Shown piece after piece: positions 1-7,626 of a stretch of 64,000 nucleotides of DNA. Under the pieces are notes generated by a model. It saw only the letters and a list, made by a program, of their open reading frames with translations. It was not told where the DNA came from and did not search any database. Made by a program: the position numbers and the translations under genes. Position 1 is the stretch's first letter; every line of letters starts with the position of its first letter. The DNA is from Capnocytophaga sp. oral taxon 878 (lineage in GTDB: Bacteria; Bacteroidota; Bacteroidia; Flavobacteriales; Flavobacteriaceae): the NCBI RefSeq assembly GCF_002999135.1, contig NZ_CP027229.1:2641501-2705500 (forward strand). The letters run 5' to 3'.

Positions 1-271
1 CTTTTATTTCTGGCACTTCGGGTACTATTACTTTTACATTTACTACCACTTTGGCTTTCTCATTCACCTCTCCGTGGATAGCTTTCATTACTTCCACTTC
101 AGTGCGTTTCTTGGCTTGCATACTGGGGTTATTAATCACCACATCCACCACCACTTCATCACCAAATACAACTATGTTTTGTACAGCCCCACTATCAACC
201 ATATTTTTCCCTTCACCAGGTGAGGTTATTTTGCGCAAGGCTTCTAATATGTCTTTTTTCTGAATATTCAT
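1..271 (-). CDS. Mrp/ApbC-family Fe-S cluster carrier ATPase, N-terminal part (cut by window edge)
   Basis: The visible 90 residues start at an ATG (complement of 269-271) and form a MIP18/DUF59-like domain, with the segments SPGEGKNMVDSGAVQN and NPSMQAKKRTEVEVM typical of the N-terminus of Bacteroidota Mrp/ApbC proteins. In that family this domain precedes a P-loop ATPase that carries and transfers iron-sulfur clusters in the cytoplasm. The P-loop part lies outside the window, so the full architecture is inferred. It is followed upstream by luxS on the same strand. Confidence 0.8.
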   Translation of the reverse strand, partial: MNIQKKDILEALRKITSPGEGKNMVDSGAVQNIVVFGDEVVVDVVINNPSMQAKKRTEVEVMKAIHGEVNEKAKVVVNVKVIVPEVPEIK

Positions 272-329
272 CTTTTAGTTATCATAAATAGAAATAAATA
301 AAACCTTTATGTAAGTCATAATCGTTTTA

Positions 330-809
330 TTATTTAGGGTAATTCAAGTTTTTGTCAGTAAGTTTGTAAAGGGTTTCTTCCAAATACTTCTTTGCTTCAT
401 ACTTCGCCATTGGCAGGTTGTTATTGTAATAATTACCACATTCCAAAGCCGATGCCCCTGGTATCTCTCCCTCAAATGATGCTATGTATTCAAAAAGTTT
501 AGTGATAAGAGGCGCTATATCTCCAGAGGTGTAATCCCCCGCCAATATAAGGTAGTTACCCGTCATGCACCCCATAGGGCCCCAGTATATAATCTTATCT
601 TTCCACTCAGCATTATTGCGTAACCACGTAGCGGCAAGGTGCTCAATAGTGTGTATCTCAGGGCTCCCCAGTACAGGTTCTCTATACGGTAACTTCATCC
701 TAATATCAAATGAAGTAAGTACTTCTTTCCCTACATAGTCCTTGCGTGATACATAAATACCACGCTCTAGTTTCAAGTGGTCTATACAAAAACTTGCAAT
801 TCTTTCCAT
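330..809 (-). CDS. luxS: S-ribosylhomocysteine lyase LuxS
   Basis: This 159-residue cytoplasmic enzyme cleaves S-ribosylhomocysteine to homocysteine and the autoinducer-2 precursor in the activated methyl cycle. The metal-binding HTIEH (HxxEH) motif is near residues 53-57, followed by the WGPMGCMTG segment and the C-terminal GASALECGNY with the metal-ligand cysteine. The length is normal for the family. It lies 58 bases upstream of the Mrp gene on the same strand; whether they share a transcript cannot be seen. Identification is secure. Confidence 0.97.
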   Translation of the reverse strand: MERIASFCIDHLKLERGIYVSRKDYVGKEVLTSFDIRMKLPYREPVLGSPEIHTIEHLAATWLRNNAEWKDKIIYWGPMGCMTGNYLILAGDYTSGDIAPLITKLFEYIASFEGEIPGASALECGNYYNNNLPMAKYEAKKYLEETLYKLTDKNLNYPK

Positions 810-969
810 CTGTTTGTCTTTTTCTTACTATATAACGCTTGCCTGTCCAATAGCTATTTTCAAAACAAGCTGCTAATCTTTATATTTATTTCTGTGCTTT
901 GCCAAATAAGGCTCTGCAAATTCTATGCCTTTTATATATTGCCAATTTCTTTTCCCCCAACACCAGTTT

Positions 970-2469
970 TTATCTTTTCTTCATTACACTCGGGTTGCAC
1001 AAGTCGCTTGCTATAAGGCTATTTTCACCTATGTTACTCGCCACCTCATCACCTTTTGCTCCGTGCTGATATACTCCTATACAAGCCGCTTGCAAGGCCG
1101 GATACCCTTGTGCCAATAAGCTCGTTATCCATCCAGTAAGCACATCGCCGCTACCTGCAGTAGCCATTCCCGCATTGCCGGTAGAGTTCACCCAGTAGCG
1201 TGCCCCATCGGTAATCATAGTGTAAGCTCCTTTTATTACCAGCACTATATTGTGTTTTTGGGCAAAAGCCTTTGCTTTTGCCAATTTGTCATAATCATCT
1301 TTCCACACACCTATTAGGCGTTCCAGCTCTTTGGGGTGTGGTGTAAGTACAGCCTCATAAGGCAGTTGTTTTAGCAGCTTAGGGTTTTCAGCTATAAGGT
1401 TCAAAGCATCGGCGTCTATTACAAAGGGCGTTTGCTTATATGTTTTAAACAAAGCCCCCAAAGCCTTTGCCGTCTCCTCTTCCTTACCCCAGCCTATGCC
1501 TACTCCTATGGCCGAGGGCTGAAAAGGTATTTGTGTGCTTTCATAGTGTTTTTCACTATCACAGGTAAGCACCATTGCTTCCGGCAATGCTGTCTGCAAT
1601 ACCCCGTATCCGCATCGGGGTATAGCCACCGTAAGTAATCCTACTCCCGTGCGCAAAGCCGCCTTTCCGGCAAGCACTACCGCACCCATTTTGCCATAAC
1701 TACCTCCCACCAGTAGGGCATGCCCGTAGGTACCCTTATGGGTGAATTTCCCTCTGGGCTTTATCAAGGCATCTATTTCTGCCTCTGTAAGATATTCAAA
1801 CTCTGTGCTTAGCTGGTCTATAAAAGGCTTGTTCAGCCCTATGTCCAGCACCTCCCAATCCCCTATGTATTGCCCTGTGCTGGGCAACAGGAAAGGCAGT
1901 TTCGGACTCTGGAAGGTAAGCACCTTGTCCGCACATACAAATACCTCATTAGCATTAGGCATACGGTCGGTAGGCAATCCCGATGGCATATCAATACTGA
2001 TAACCTCCTTCCCCTCAGCCTTTGCAGCGTTTATCTCATTAAATATGCTTTGCACCCATTTAGGGGCCGACCTGTTAAAACCTATCCCAAAAATAGCATC
2101 TATAATTACATCCCCATACACTATGCTCGATAGGTTATGACAATTAATAGGCTTAGTGCGTATCTTGTTCTTAGTAAGTAAATCTTTATTCTTCTGGCAG
2201 TCGCCCGATAGCTCTTCGCTAAAATAAAGTATGAAAGTATGTACTTGCCATCCTGCCTGCGAAAGCATCCGTGCCAGTGCCAGTCCGTCGCCACCATTGT
2301 TGCCAGCGCCAGCCAGTACAGTAATTGTTTTCTTTTTGTCCAGATAGTTTTTTAGCCAAGTGAAAAGTTTCCCTGCAGCACGTTCCATCAGTTGCCACGA
2401 GGTAATTAATTGCGCACTCATAGTACGCATGTCAGCTTCTTTCAGCTGCTCAGTCGTTAATATCTTCAT
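970..2469 (-). CDS. nnr: Bifunctional NAD(P)H-hydrate epimerase / ADP-dependent NAD(P)H-hydrate dehydratase
   Basis: The 499-residue protein repairs hydrated NAD(P)H. The N-terminal half (about 1-215) is a YjeF_N epimerase domain with GAGNNGGDGLALAR near residues 54-67. The C-terminal half (about 225-490) is a ribokinase-like dehydratase domain with VLTPHPKELERL and the anion-hole/ATP motif NAGMATAGSGDVLTG. Both domains look complete and the length is normal. It is transcribed away from the mobile-element region and has two candidate -7 boxes just upstream. Confidence 0.95.
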   Translation of the reverse strand: MKILTTEQLKEADMRTMSAQLITSWQLMERAAGKLFTWLKNYLDKKKTITVLAGAGNNGGDGLALARMLSQAGWQVHTFILYFSEELSGDCQKNKDLLTKNKIRTKPINCHNLSSIVYGDVIIDAIFGIGFNRSAPKWVQSIFNEINAAKAEGKEVISIDMPSGLPTDRMPNANEVFVCADKVLTFQSPKLPFLLPSTGQYIGDWEVLDIGLNKPFIDQLSTEFEYLTEAEIDALIKPRGKFTHKGTYGHALLVGGSYGKMGAVVLAGKAALRTGVGLLTVAIPRCGYGVLQTALPEAMVLTCDSEKHYESTQIPFQPSAIGVGIGWGKEEETAKALGALFKTYKQTPFVIDADALNLIAENPKLLKQLPYEAVLTPHPKELERLIGVWKDDYDKLAKAKAFAQKHNIVLVIKGAYTMITDGARYWVNSTGNAGMATAGSGDVLTGWITSLLAQGYPALQAACIGVYQHGAKGDEVASNIGENSLIASDLCNPSVMKKR

Positions 2470-2477
2470 TTTTAATT

Positions 2478-2506
2478 CAAAGATAAATGATCGAAATAAA
2501 ACTCAA
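2478..2506 (-). promoter_or_regulatory. Bacteroidota-type promoter of nnr
   Basis: On the minus strand a -7 box TATCTTTG (2478-2485) follows a TTG (2504-2506) after 18 bp. A second TATTTTTG lies at 2517-2524 and could be an alternative start. Confidence 0.55.
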
Positions 2507-2607
2507 AAGTTTGCCGCAAAAATAGTAAATCTTTTTTAAATGGCAAAAATCATTTTATAAAAACCCATACACCTCTCAGCCTCCTTCACACCACCCCCCA
2601 AAACAGA

Positions 2608-2660
2608 CCTGCTCCGAACGAACGAATAACGAAGGATAAACGAACTATAAACGAAGGATA
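2608..2660. repeat. Dispersed intergenic repeat, copy 1 (short, diverged)
   Basis: This 53-bp core has four units of about 11 bp around TTCGTTTAT (read here as complement, e.g. ATAAACGAAGGATA). The same 53-bp core recurs at 19780-19832, 30848-30900 and 52928-52980. Here the flanks do not match the other three copies well, and one unit is altered. The rest of 2470-2754 is non-coding and includes a GCTGCAGCAGC palindrome and a repeated CCTCTATCCCCTAAA. Confidence 0.75.
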
Positions 2661-2754
2661 GTTACCGAGCTGCAGCAGCTAAGTATCCCACCCTCTATCC
2701 CCTAAATCCTAACCTCTATCCCCTAAACTTTTCCCTTGCCAATTAAAAATTATT

Positions 2755-3101
2755 GAGGAATCAAAATAATTTCATATATTTGCACTCTGAAAATTAATGT
2801 GTTATGGAATTATTTAAGGGACAAAGCCTCTTAGAGTTTACTGAACGCTTTAAAACAGACTTAGTAATAATGGGAAGAGTTTTCCTACATTACATAAGGT
2901 AATACATCAAATAAAGTCTTGGATACGAGGTATATATTCTTGGGTATCAGAATTTAACATAGACCGATATTTAGCGGAATACAGTTTTAGAATTAATCGT
3001 TCACAAAATAAAGATACTATCTTTAACAGTTTAATAAAAAGAATGCTTGAAAGAGAACCTATTTTCCAACCTCTGTTAATATGCCATTAACTTGACACCT
3101 C
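2755..3101 (+). mobile_element. Non-autonomous IS1595-type deletion derivative (MITE-like), copy 1
   Basis: The element is 347 bp with a right end GACACCTC (3094-3101) and a degenerate left end GAGGAATC (2755-2762). It encodes the first residues of an IS1595-type transposase (MELFKGQSLLEFTERFK from the ATG at 2804) joined to the C-terminal end (KSWIRGIYSW, NIDRYLAEY). The catalytic centre is absent. A four-A run at the junction puts the two parts out of frame. A TATATTTG -7 box lies at 2775-2782. Assignment to IS1595 rests on remembered similarity of both ends of the protein. Confidence 0.75.
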
Positions 3102-3113
3102 AAATAATTAATT

Positions 3114-3644
3114 ATGCGAAAATATATTTTTATAATTCTTCTCTTTCTTATTTCTTGTAAAGGAGAAGTACCTCAAAAACACATTGATAATAGGATTATT
3201 GTATTTAATATGTTTGTAGCTAATGGAAAAGTTGCTCCTTTTTCTATTATTTTAAATTTTAAGGATCAATCCATATTTTTACATAATATAAAAGATGATA
3301 GAAAATCCTTACATAATAACAATAATCAATATATTCTCAATAGAGAAGATGCTCTAAAAGATTGTATATTGACTAAAAATACAGCGCATCTATTTTCAGA
3401 AATAGATTCTATTTTGAAGACAATAGATATTAATAATATAAAAAACAATTACTCTGAAAATGAAATTATATATGCTGACTATATTTCTATGTCATTTTAT
3501 CTTCTTAAAGATAATAAACAAATTTATCATTCTTTTCTCCCCAAGAGCGGCAAGGAATGGCATATTCTTAATTTAACACAGGATTATATTATAAAAAACG
3601 ACACAGTAAATGCTGATAAATGGAAGTTATTCTATGATAAGTAA
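3114..3644 (+). CDS. Small lipoprotein of unknown function
   Basis: The 176-residue protein starts with a lipoprotein signal peptide (MRKYIFIILLFLISC, lipobox cysteine at 15), so it is probably anchored in the outer or inner membrane facing the periplasm. The remainder is charged, very Asn/Lys/Ile-rich and shows no motif I recognise. The base composition is far more AT-rich than nearby housekeeping genes. It sits 12 bp after one MITE copy and 9 bp before the next, so it is framed by direct repeats, which hints at mobile or duplicated origin. No function is assigned. Confidence 0.7.
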   Translation: MRKYIFIILLFLISCKGEVPQKHIDNRIIVFNMFVANGKVAPFSIILNFKDQSIFLHNIKDDRKSLHNNNNQYILNREDALKDCILTKNTAHLFSEIDSILKTIDINNIKNNYSENEIIYADYISMSFYLLKDNKQIYHSFLPKSGKEWHILNLTQDYIIKNDTVNADKWKLFYDK

Positions 3645-3653
3645 AAATTAATT

Positions 3654-4001
3654 GAGGTGTCAAAGTATTTTCATATATTTACACTCTGAAAATTAATGTA
3701 TTATGGAATTATTTAAGGGACAAAGCCTCTTAGAGTTTACTGAACGCTTTAAAAACAGACTTAGTAATAATGGGAAGAATTTTTCTACATTACACAAAGT
3801 AATACACCAAGTAAAATCTTGGATAAGAGGTATATATTCTTGGGTATCAGAATTTAACATAGACCGATATTTAGCGGAATACAGTTTTAGAATTCATCGT
3901 TCACAAAATAAAGATACTATCTTTAACAGTTTAATAAAAAGAATTGTAGAGCGTTCTCCCGTTTCCCAAAGTCAATTAGTATGTAGCTAAATAGACACCT
4001 C
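3654..4001 (+). mobile_element. Non-autonomous IS1595-type deletion derivative (MITE-like), copy 2, with open 95-codon frame
   Basis: The element is 348 bp with perfect terminal inverted repeats (ATTGAGGTGTC at 3651-3661, GACACCTCAAT at 3994-4004). Unlike copies 1 and 3 it has a five-A run at the deletion junction, so the frame 3703-3990 stays open for 95 residues: transposase N-terminus (MELFKGQSLLEFTERFK) then C-terminus (NNGKNFSTLHKVIHQVKSWIRG to KRIVERSP). The DDE core is missing, so it cannot catalyse transposition by itself. No clean 8-bp target duplication is visible. Confidence 0.78.
3703..3990 (+). pseudogene. Internally deleted IS1595-family transposase
   Basis: This 95-residue frame joins the first 17 residues of an IS1595-type transposase to about 65 C-terminal residues. 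Full members are roughly 220-300 residues and carry a zinc ribbon and an ISXO2-like DDE domain, both missing here. A -7-like TATATTTA lies upstream. It may be expressed, but transposase activity is not expected. Confidence 0.7.
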
Positions 4002-4004
4002 AAT

Positions 4005-4217
4005 TATAGTCAAACAAATTTAGATTGCGAATAAATAAAAAATTATTATCTTTGCACTGTCTTATCAAGGTCTGCTTAATATTTTTCAAATAGAATCCTT
4101 AAAACAAGAGTTACGCACACATCTTTATACAGATGCAAAACAAGTATCTCAATGGGTTAAAGACACTTTTGAAGTTACCTATACTCCACAAGGAATGGCT
4201 GATTTACTTAACAGAAT
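4005..4217 (+). mobile_element. Relic of IS630-family element (left end fused to internal fragment)
   Basis: The sequence begins with the same left end as the full IS at 4942 (TATAGTCAAACAAATTTAG), including its promoter, for about 58 bp. It then jumps into the interior of the transposase gene (matching about 5232-5387) and stops without a right end. About 230 bp is deleted at the jump. It directly abuts the right end of MITE copy 2. It is non-functional. Confidence 0.85.
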
Positions 4218-4262
4218 GAGGCAATTCGAACTAAATTTAGAAATCTTAAATAATTATCACAT

Positions 4263-4889
4263 ATGAAAAGATTATTTTTAACCTCATCATTCAGTTCAGT
4301 AGCAGAATTGTTTGAAGATTTTGCAGGTGAACCCGTAAAAGGGAAAAAACTTGCTTTTATTCCAACAGCAAGTTTGGTAGAAAAAGTGCGTTTTTATGTA
4401 GATGATGATAGAAAAGCCTTTGAAAAATTAGGTCTTATCATAGAAGAATTAGAAGTTTCTACCGCTACTACCGAAGAAATAGCTACAGCATTAGAGCGAA
4501 ATGATTATATTTTCATTTCTGGAGGGAATACATTCTACCTAATGCAAGAACTAAAAAAGAAAGGGGCTGACAAGCTACTTATAGAACAAATTAATAATGG
4601 AAAGTTGTACATAGGTACTTCAGCGGGTTCTGTCATTGCCTCTCCTACTATTGAATTTGTTAGCGATATGGACGAGACCAAAAAAGCTCCTGAACTTACT
4701 GATTATTCAGGCTTACATTTGGTAGATTTTTACTTATTGCCTCATTATCTGAACTTTCCATATGAGGAATCTAGTCAAAAAGTAGTAAACGAATATTCAC
4801 CGAAAATAGATCTGAGACCTATTTCCAACAATCAAGTAATTACTGTTTTAGGTAATGAAATAAAAACACTTGAAAAACCCACCAGCTGA
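4263..4889 (+). CDS. Peptidase S51 family protein (dipeptidase E-like)
   Basis: The 208-residue protein belongs to the peptidase S51/class I glutaminase-like fold. The nucleophile elbow GTSAGS is near residues 119-124, preceded by ISGGNTFYLMQEL typical of the family, and PHYLNFPY supplies a probable catalytic histidine. PepE-type enzymes cleave N-terminal Asp dipeptides in the cytoplasm; many Bacteroidota relatives are untested. It lies between the IS630 relic and the full IS630 copy; no promoter of its own is obvious, so expression may come from the relic's promoter. Confidence 0.85.
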   Translation: MKRLFLTSSFSSVAELFEDFAGEPVKGKKLAFIPTASLVEKVRFYVDDDRKAFEKLGLIIEELEVSTATTEEIATALERNDYIFISGGNTFYLMQELKKKGADKLLIEQINNGKLYIGTSAGSVIASPTIEFVSDMDETKKAPELTDYSGLHLVDFYLLPHYLNFPYEESSQKVVNEYSPKIDLRPISNNQVITVLGNEIKTLEKPTS

Positions 4890-4961
4890 ACACGTTGGCA
4901 AAAGCCGCCATGCCCAGCTAACACCTATTGCAATAGCTATATATAGTCAAACAAATTTAGA

Positions 4962-4992
4962 TTGCGAATAAATAAAAGATTTATTATCTTTG
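4962..4992 (+). promoter_or_regulatory. Promoter inside the IS630 left end
   Basis: TTG at 4962-4964 and TATCTTTG at 4985-4992 are separated by 20 bp. The transposase ATG is only 9 bases after the -7 box, so the message would have almost no leader. The same promoter is retained in the relic at 4005. Confidence 0.6.
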
Positions 4993-5000
4993 CATTGTCT

Positions 5001-6041
5001 ATGGAACTAACAGTGTCACCAACAGAAATAGAGGAACTTAGAAAGCTCCAACGCAACTTGCAAGGTCGCTCGGATTATGCCCGAGTTACCTGCATTTTGA
5101 TGCTTTCTATGGGCAATACTCCTATTTTTGTTGCTGATTGCTTGGGTATAGACATTTCTACTGTTTATCGTTATCGTTCCTTATATCTTGAAGGAGGACT
5201 AGATAAACTCCTTGAGAATCGTTATAGAGGTTATCAAGGTCTGCTTAATATTTTTCAAATAGAATCCTTAAAACAAGAGTTACGCACACATCTTTATACA
5301 GATGCAAAACAAGTATCTCAATGGGTTAAAGACACTTTTGAAGTTACCTATACTCCACAAGGAATGGCTGATTTACTTAACAGAATTGGTTTTTCCTACA
5401 AGAAAACAACCGAAGTGCCTTGTGAAGCGGATCCTTTAAAACAAAAACTATTTGCTGAAGCACTCTCTAAAATTCTTCAAGAAAAGGAAGAAGGGGATGT
5501 GGTGTATTTTGCCGATGGTGTTCATCCTACGCACAACAGCCGTTCCACTTATGCTTGGATAGAGAAAGGTAAAGAGTTTCAACAACCAACAGTTAGTGGG
5601 CGTGATAGAGTGAATATTAATGGTTTACTTAATGCTTATGATGTTACAGATGTAATAGCTCTTGATTGTGAATGCGTTAATGCAGAATCAACAAAAGAAC
5701 TTTACGAATTAGCTCTTAAAAAGCATCCAAACGCTAAAAATATTTATATTATATCCGATAATGCTCGCTACTATCACAATAAAGAACTTCAAAACTGGGT
5801 AGAAGATAATAGAATCAAGCAAATTTTCTTGCCTCCATACTCTCCGAACCTCAATTTAATAGAGCGCTTGTGGAAATTCTTACGAAAAAAAGTAATCAAT
5901 ACGGGTTTCTATCGGAACAAGACAGAATTCCGAGATGCTATAAGGAATTTCTTTGATAATATACATACTTATAAAAAGGAGTTAGAGTCACTTCTAACTC
6001 TCAATTTCCGTTTGATAAATTCGCAAACCATTTCTTTTTGA
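5001..6041 (+). CDS. IS630-family transposase
   Basis: The ATG at 5001 gives 346 residues; an upstream in-frame ATG would lie inside the terminal repeat and the promoter, so the shorter form is preferred. The N-terminal part is a helix-turn-helix domain (VADCLGIDISTVYRYRSLYLE); the C-terminal DDE_3 domain has Asp in YFADGVHP, Asp in IISDNARYYH and Glu in NLIERLWKF. All three catalytic acids are present, so the enzyme may be active. Confidence 0.93.
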   Translation: MELTVSPTEIEELRKLQRNLQGRSDYARVTCILMLSMGNTPIFVADCLGIDISTVYRYRSLYLEGGLDKLLENRYRGYQGLLNIFQIESLKQELRTHLYTDAKQVSQWVKDTFEVTYTPQGMADLLNRIGFSYKKTTEVPCEADPLKQKLFAEALSKILQEKEEGDVVYFADGVHPTHNSRSTYAWIEKGKEFQQPTVSGRDRVNINGLLNAYDVTDVIALDCECVNAESTKELYELALKKHPNAKNIYIISDNARYYHNKELQNWVEDNRIKQIFLPPYSPNLNLIERLWKFLRKKVINTGFYRNKTEFRDAIRNFFDNIHTYKKELESLLTLNFRLINSQTISF

Positions 6042-6045
6042 CTAT

Positions 6046-6618
6046 AAAATATATAACACTGATGAAATACTTACAAATTGGGAACATTGTAAAAGTGAGA
6101 TAATTCCAAATTTGCCTTTCTTTAAGTTAATGAAAGAAAAAGATAATGATGCTGCATTAGACTTCATTAATAAAGGTGATGAAGAATTTATGTATGAAAA
6201 GGAACTTATAAGTGTATTAAAGCAAAATTTATTCTTTCATATTCTATGGAAAGCATTATCAAATAAAGAAGAACCTTTTGTATTACAACAAGCATCACAG
6301 ATATTTCCTAATATGGTACTTGAAGTAGAGGTTAAAAGAATTACTATTGGAGAAGAAGGTGCTACTAAGACCTATAAATTAGTCGGAAAGCTCAATAAAG
6401 AAAAACTATCTAATGAAGAACTTATTAACCTATATGACAAACATTATAAGCCTCTTCTTGGATATTCTTTCACTGAATTTGAATTCACATACAGCATTCT
6501 CTACACAGTTGAAACAAAGAGCAATATACCAATTGATGCCTCCGTAGTGATTTTAGAAAAAGTGAAAAACAACTTTGAATTAATAACTCAGTACAAAATA
6601 GAATCCGTTGAAGTATAA
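6046..6618 (+). pseudogene. 5'-truncated gene of unknown function at the IS630 right end
   Basis: The reading frame is open from inside the IS right end and has no good start: the first ATG is at 6130, well inside a continuous coding-looking stretch that begins KIYNTDEILTNWEHCKSEII. The first candidate start near it is a TTG at 6112. I read this as a gene whose 5' end was removed by IS activity. The sequence left of the IS does not encode a matching N-terminus, so more than simple insertion happened. The remaining about 190 residues are charged and AT-rich and match nothing I recognise. Confidence 0.6.
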
Positions 6619-6622
6619 AATT

Positions 6623-7162
6623 ATGGAAGAAGAATTAAAGGAAATAAGATTTAAAGTAATACCTTTATGGCTACCGGTCATATTAATGATTCCTATTCTA
6701 ATACCAGGAATAGCTTTTGATATTAGTGCTGGTGTATATGCGGCATTTTTACTTCCTTTATATTTGTCTATATATATATTTATATACAAAAAATTCGGTA
6801 AAACCTTACATTATGATACAAATATAAATGCATTTTATATCGAAGGAAATAAAATTACTGTAAATAACCTATATTGTATTCCTTTTATACCTAAACGTTC
6901 TTTAAGCGTAATGCTTACTATCAATAAAAACTCTTATATAGTGTACAATGAAAATAATTTATACTTTGAAAAAGACGCTGAAAAAAGGAAAAAGTATAGA
7001 GAGGAAATGAATAATTTCGTAAAAATAGTAAGAGACAATAAATTTCATAGAAGTACTATTTATAATTTATTTCCAATACTTATAAATATCTTTTTCTATA
7101 CAATAATTATTATGTCTATATTATCATTTTTTATTTTATTTATTTATCCTTTCACAAAATAA
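6623..7162 (+). CDS. Small membrane protein of unknown function
   Basis: The ATG at 6623 gives 179 residues and starts 5 bases after the preceding gene's stop. There are hydrophobic segments near residues 13-55 (probably two helices) and 147-175 (one C-terminal helix) with a soluble middle part. Tight spacing suggests co-transcription with the truncated upstream gene. Composition is strongly AT-rich. No family is recognised; an immunity-type membrane protein is only one possibility. Confidence 0.65.
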   Translation: MEEELKEIRFKVIPLWLPVILMIPILIPGIAFDISAGVYAAFLLPLYLSIYIFIYKKFGKTLHYDTNINAFYIEGNKITVNNLYCIPFIPKRSLSVMLTINKNSYIVYNENNLYFEKDAEKRKKYREEMNNFVKIVRDNKFHRSTIYNLFPILINIFFYTIIIMSILSFFILFIYPFTK

Positions 7163-7169
7163 CTATTTT

Positions 7170-7516
7170 GAGGTGTCGAAATAATTTCATATATTTACAC
7201 TCTGAAAATTAATGTATTATGGAATTATTTAAGGGACAAAGCCTCTTAGAGTTTACTGAACGCTTTAAAACAGACTTAGTAATAATGGGAAGAATTTTTC
7301 TACATTACACAAAGTAATACACCAAGTAAAATCTTGGATAAGAGGTATATATTCTTGGCTTTCAGAGTTTAATATAGACCGCTATTTAGCTGAGTATAGT
7401 TTTAGAATTAATCGTTCACAAAATAAAAATACTATCTTTAACAAATTAATGAAAAGAATTGTAGAGCGTTCTCCCGTTTCCCAAAGTCAATTAGTATGTA
7501 GCTAAATAGACACCTC
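7170..7516 (+). mobile_element. Non-autonomous IS1595-type deletion derivative (MITE-like), copy 3
   Basis: The element is 347 bp with ends TTTTGAGGTGTC (7166-7177) and GACACCTCAAAA (7509-7520). It has the same internal deletion as the copies at 2755 and 3654, with the four-A out-of-frame junction. The C-terminal coding part matches copy 2 at its very end (KRIVERSPVSQSQLVCS) but has a few differences in the middle. Its right end lies 15 bp upstream of a -7 box. Confidence 0.78.
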
Positions 7517-7531
7517 AAAAAAATTATTTCG

Positions 7532-7539
7532 TACCTTTG
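7532..7539 (+). promoter_or_regulatory. -7 box of the beta-propeller lipoprotein gene
   Basis: TACCTTTG fits TAnnTTTG. No TTG is found about 19 bp upstream because that position falls inside the right end of MITE copy 3, so the original -33 region may have been replaced by the insertion. Confidence 0.5.
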
Positions 7540-7626
7540 CTACAAATTACATAACACACCAACGGCAAAGCGCGTGAAGAGCGCTTTCGCCATATTCTAA
7601 CAGCTAATTTATAAATTAATTACATT

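Larger units (their letters stand above)
4942..6046 (+). mobile_element. Complete IS630-family insertion sequence
   Basis: The element is about 1.1 kb with imperfect 28-bp inverted ends: TATAGTCAAA...TTGCGAAT on the left and the complement ATTCGCAAA...TTTGACTATA on the right, with the TA at each end consistent with IS630 target duplication. It contains one intact transposase gene. The right end runs straight into a gene that has lost its 5' part. Confidence 0.92.

Noticed and set aside
2608..2660. Repeated 11-bp units as a CRISPR-like array
   Set aside because: Units are contiguous without spacers, only four, and no cas genes are present.
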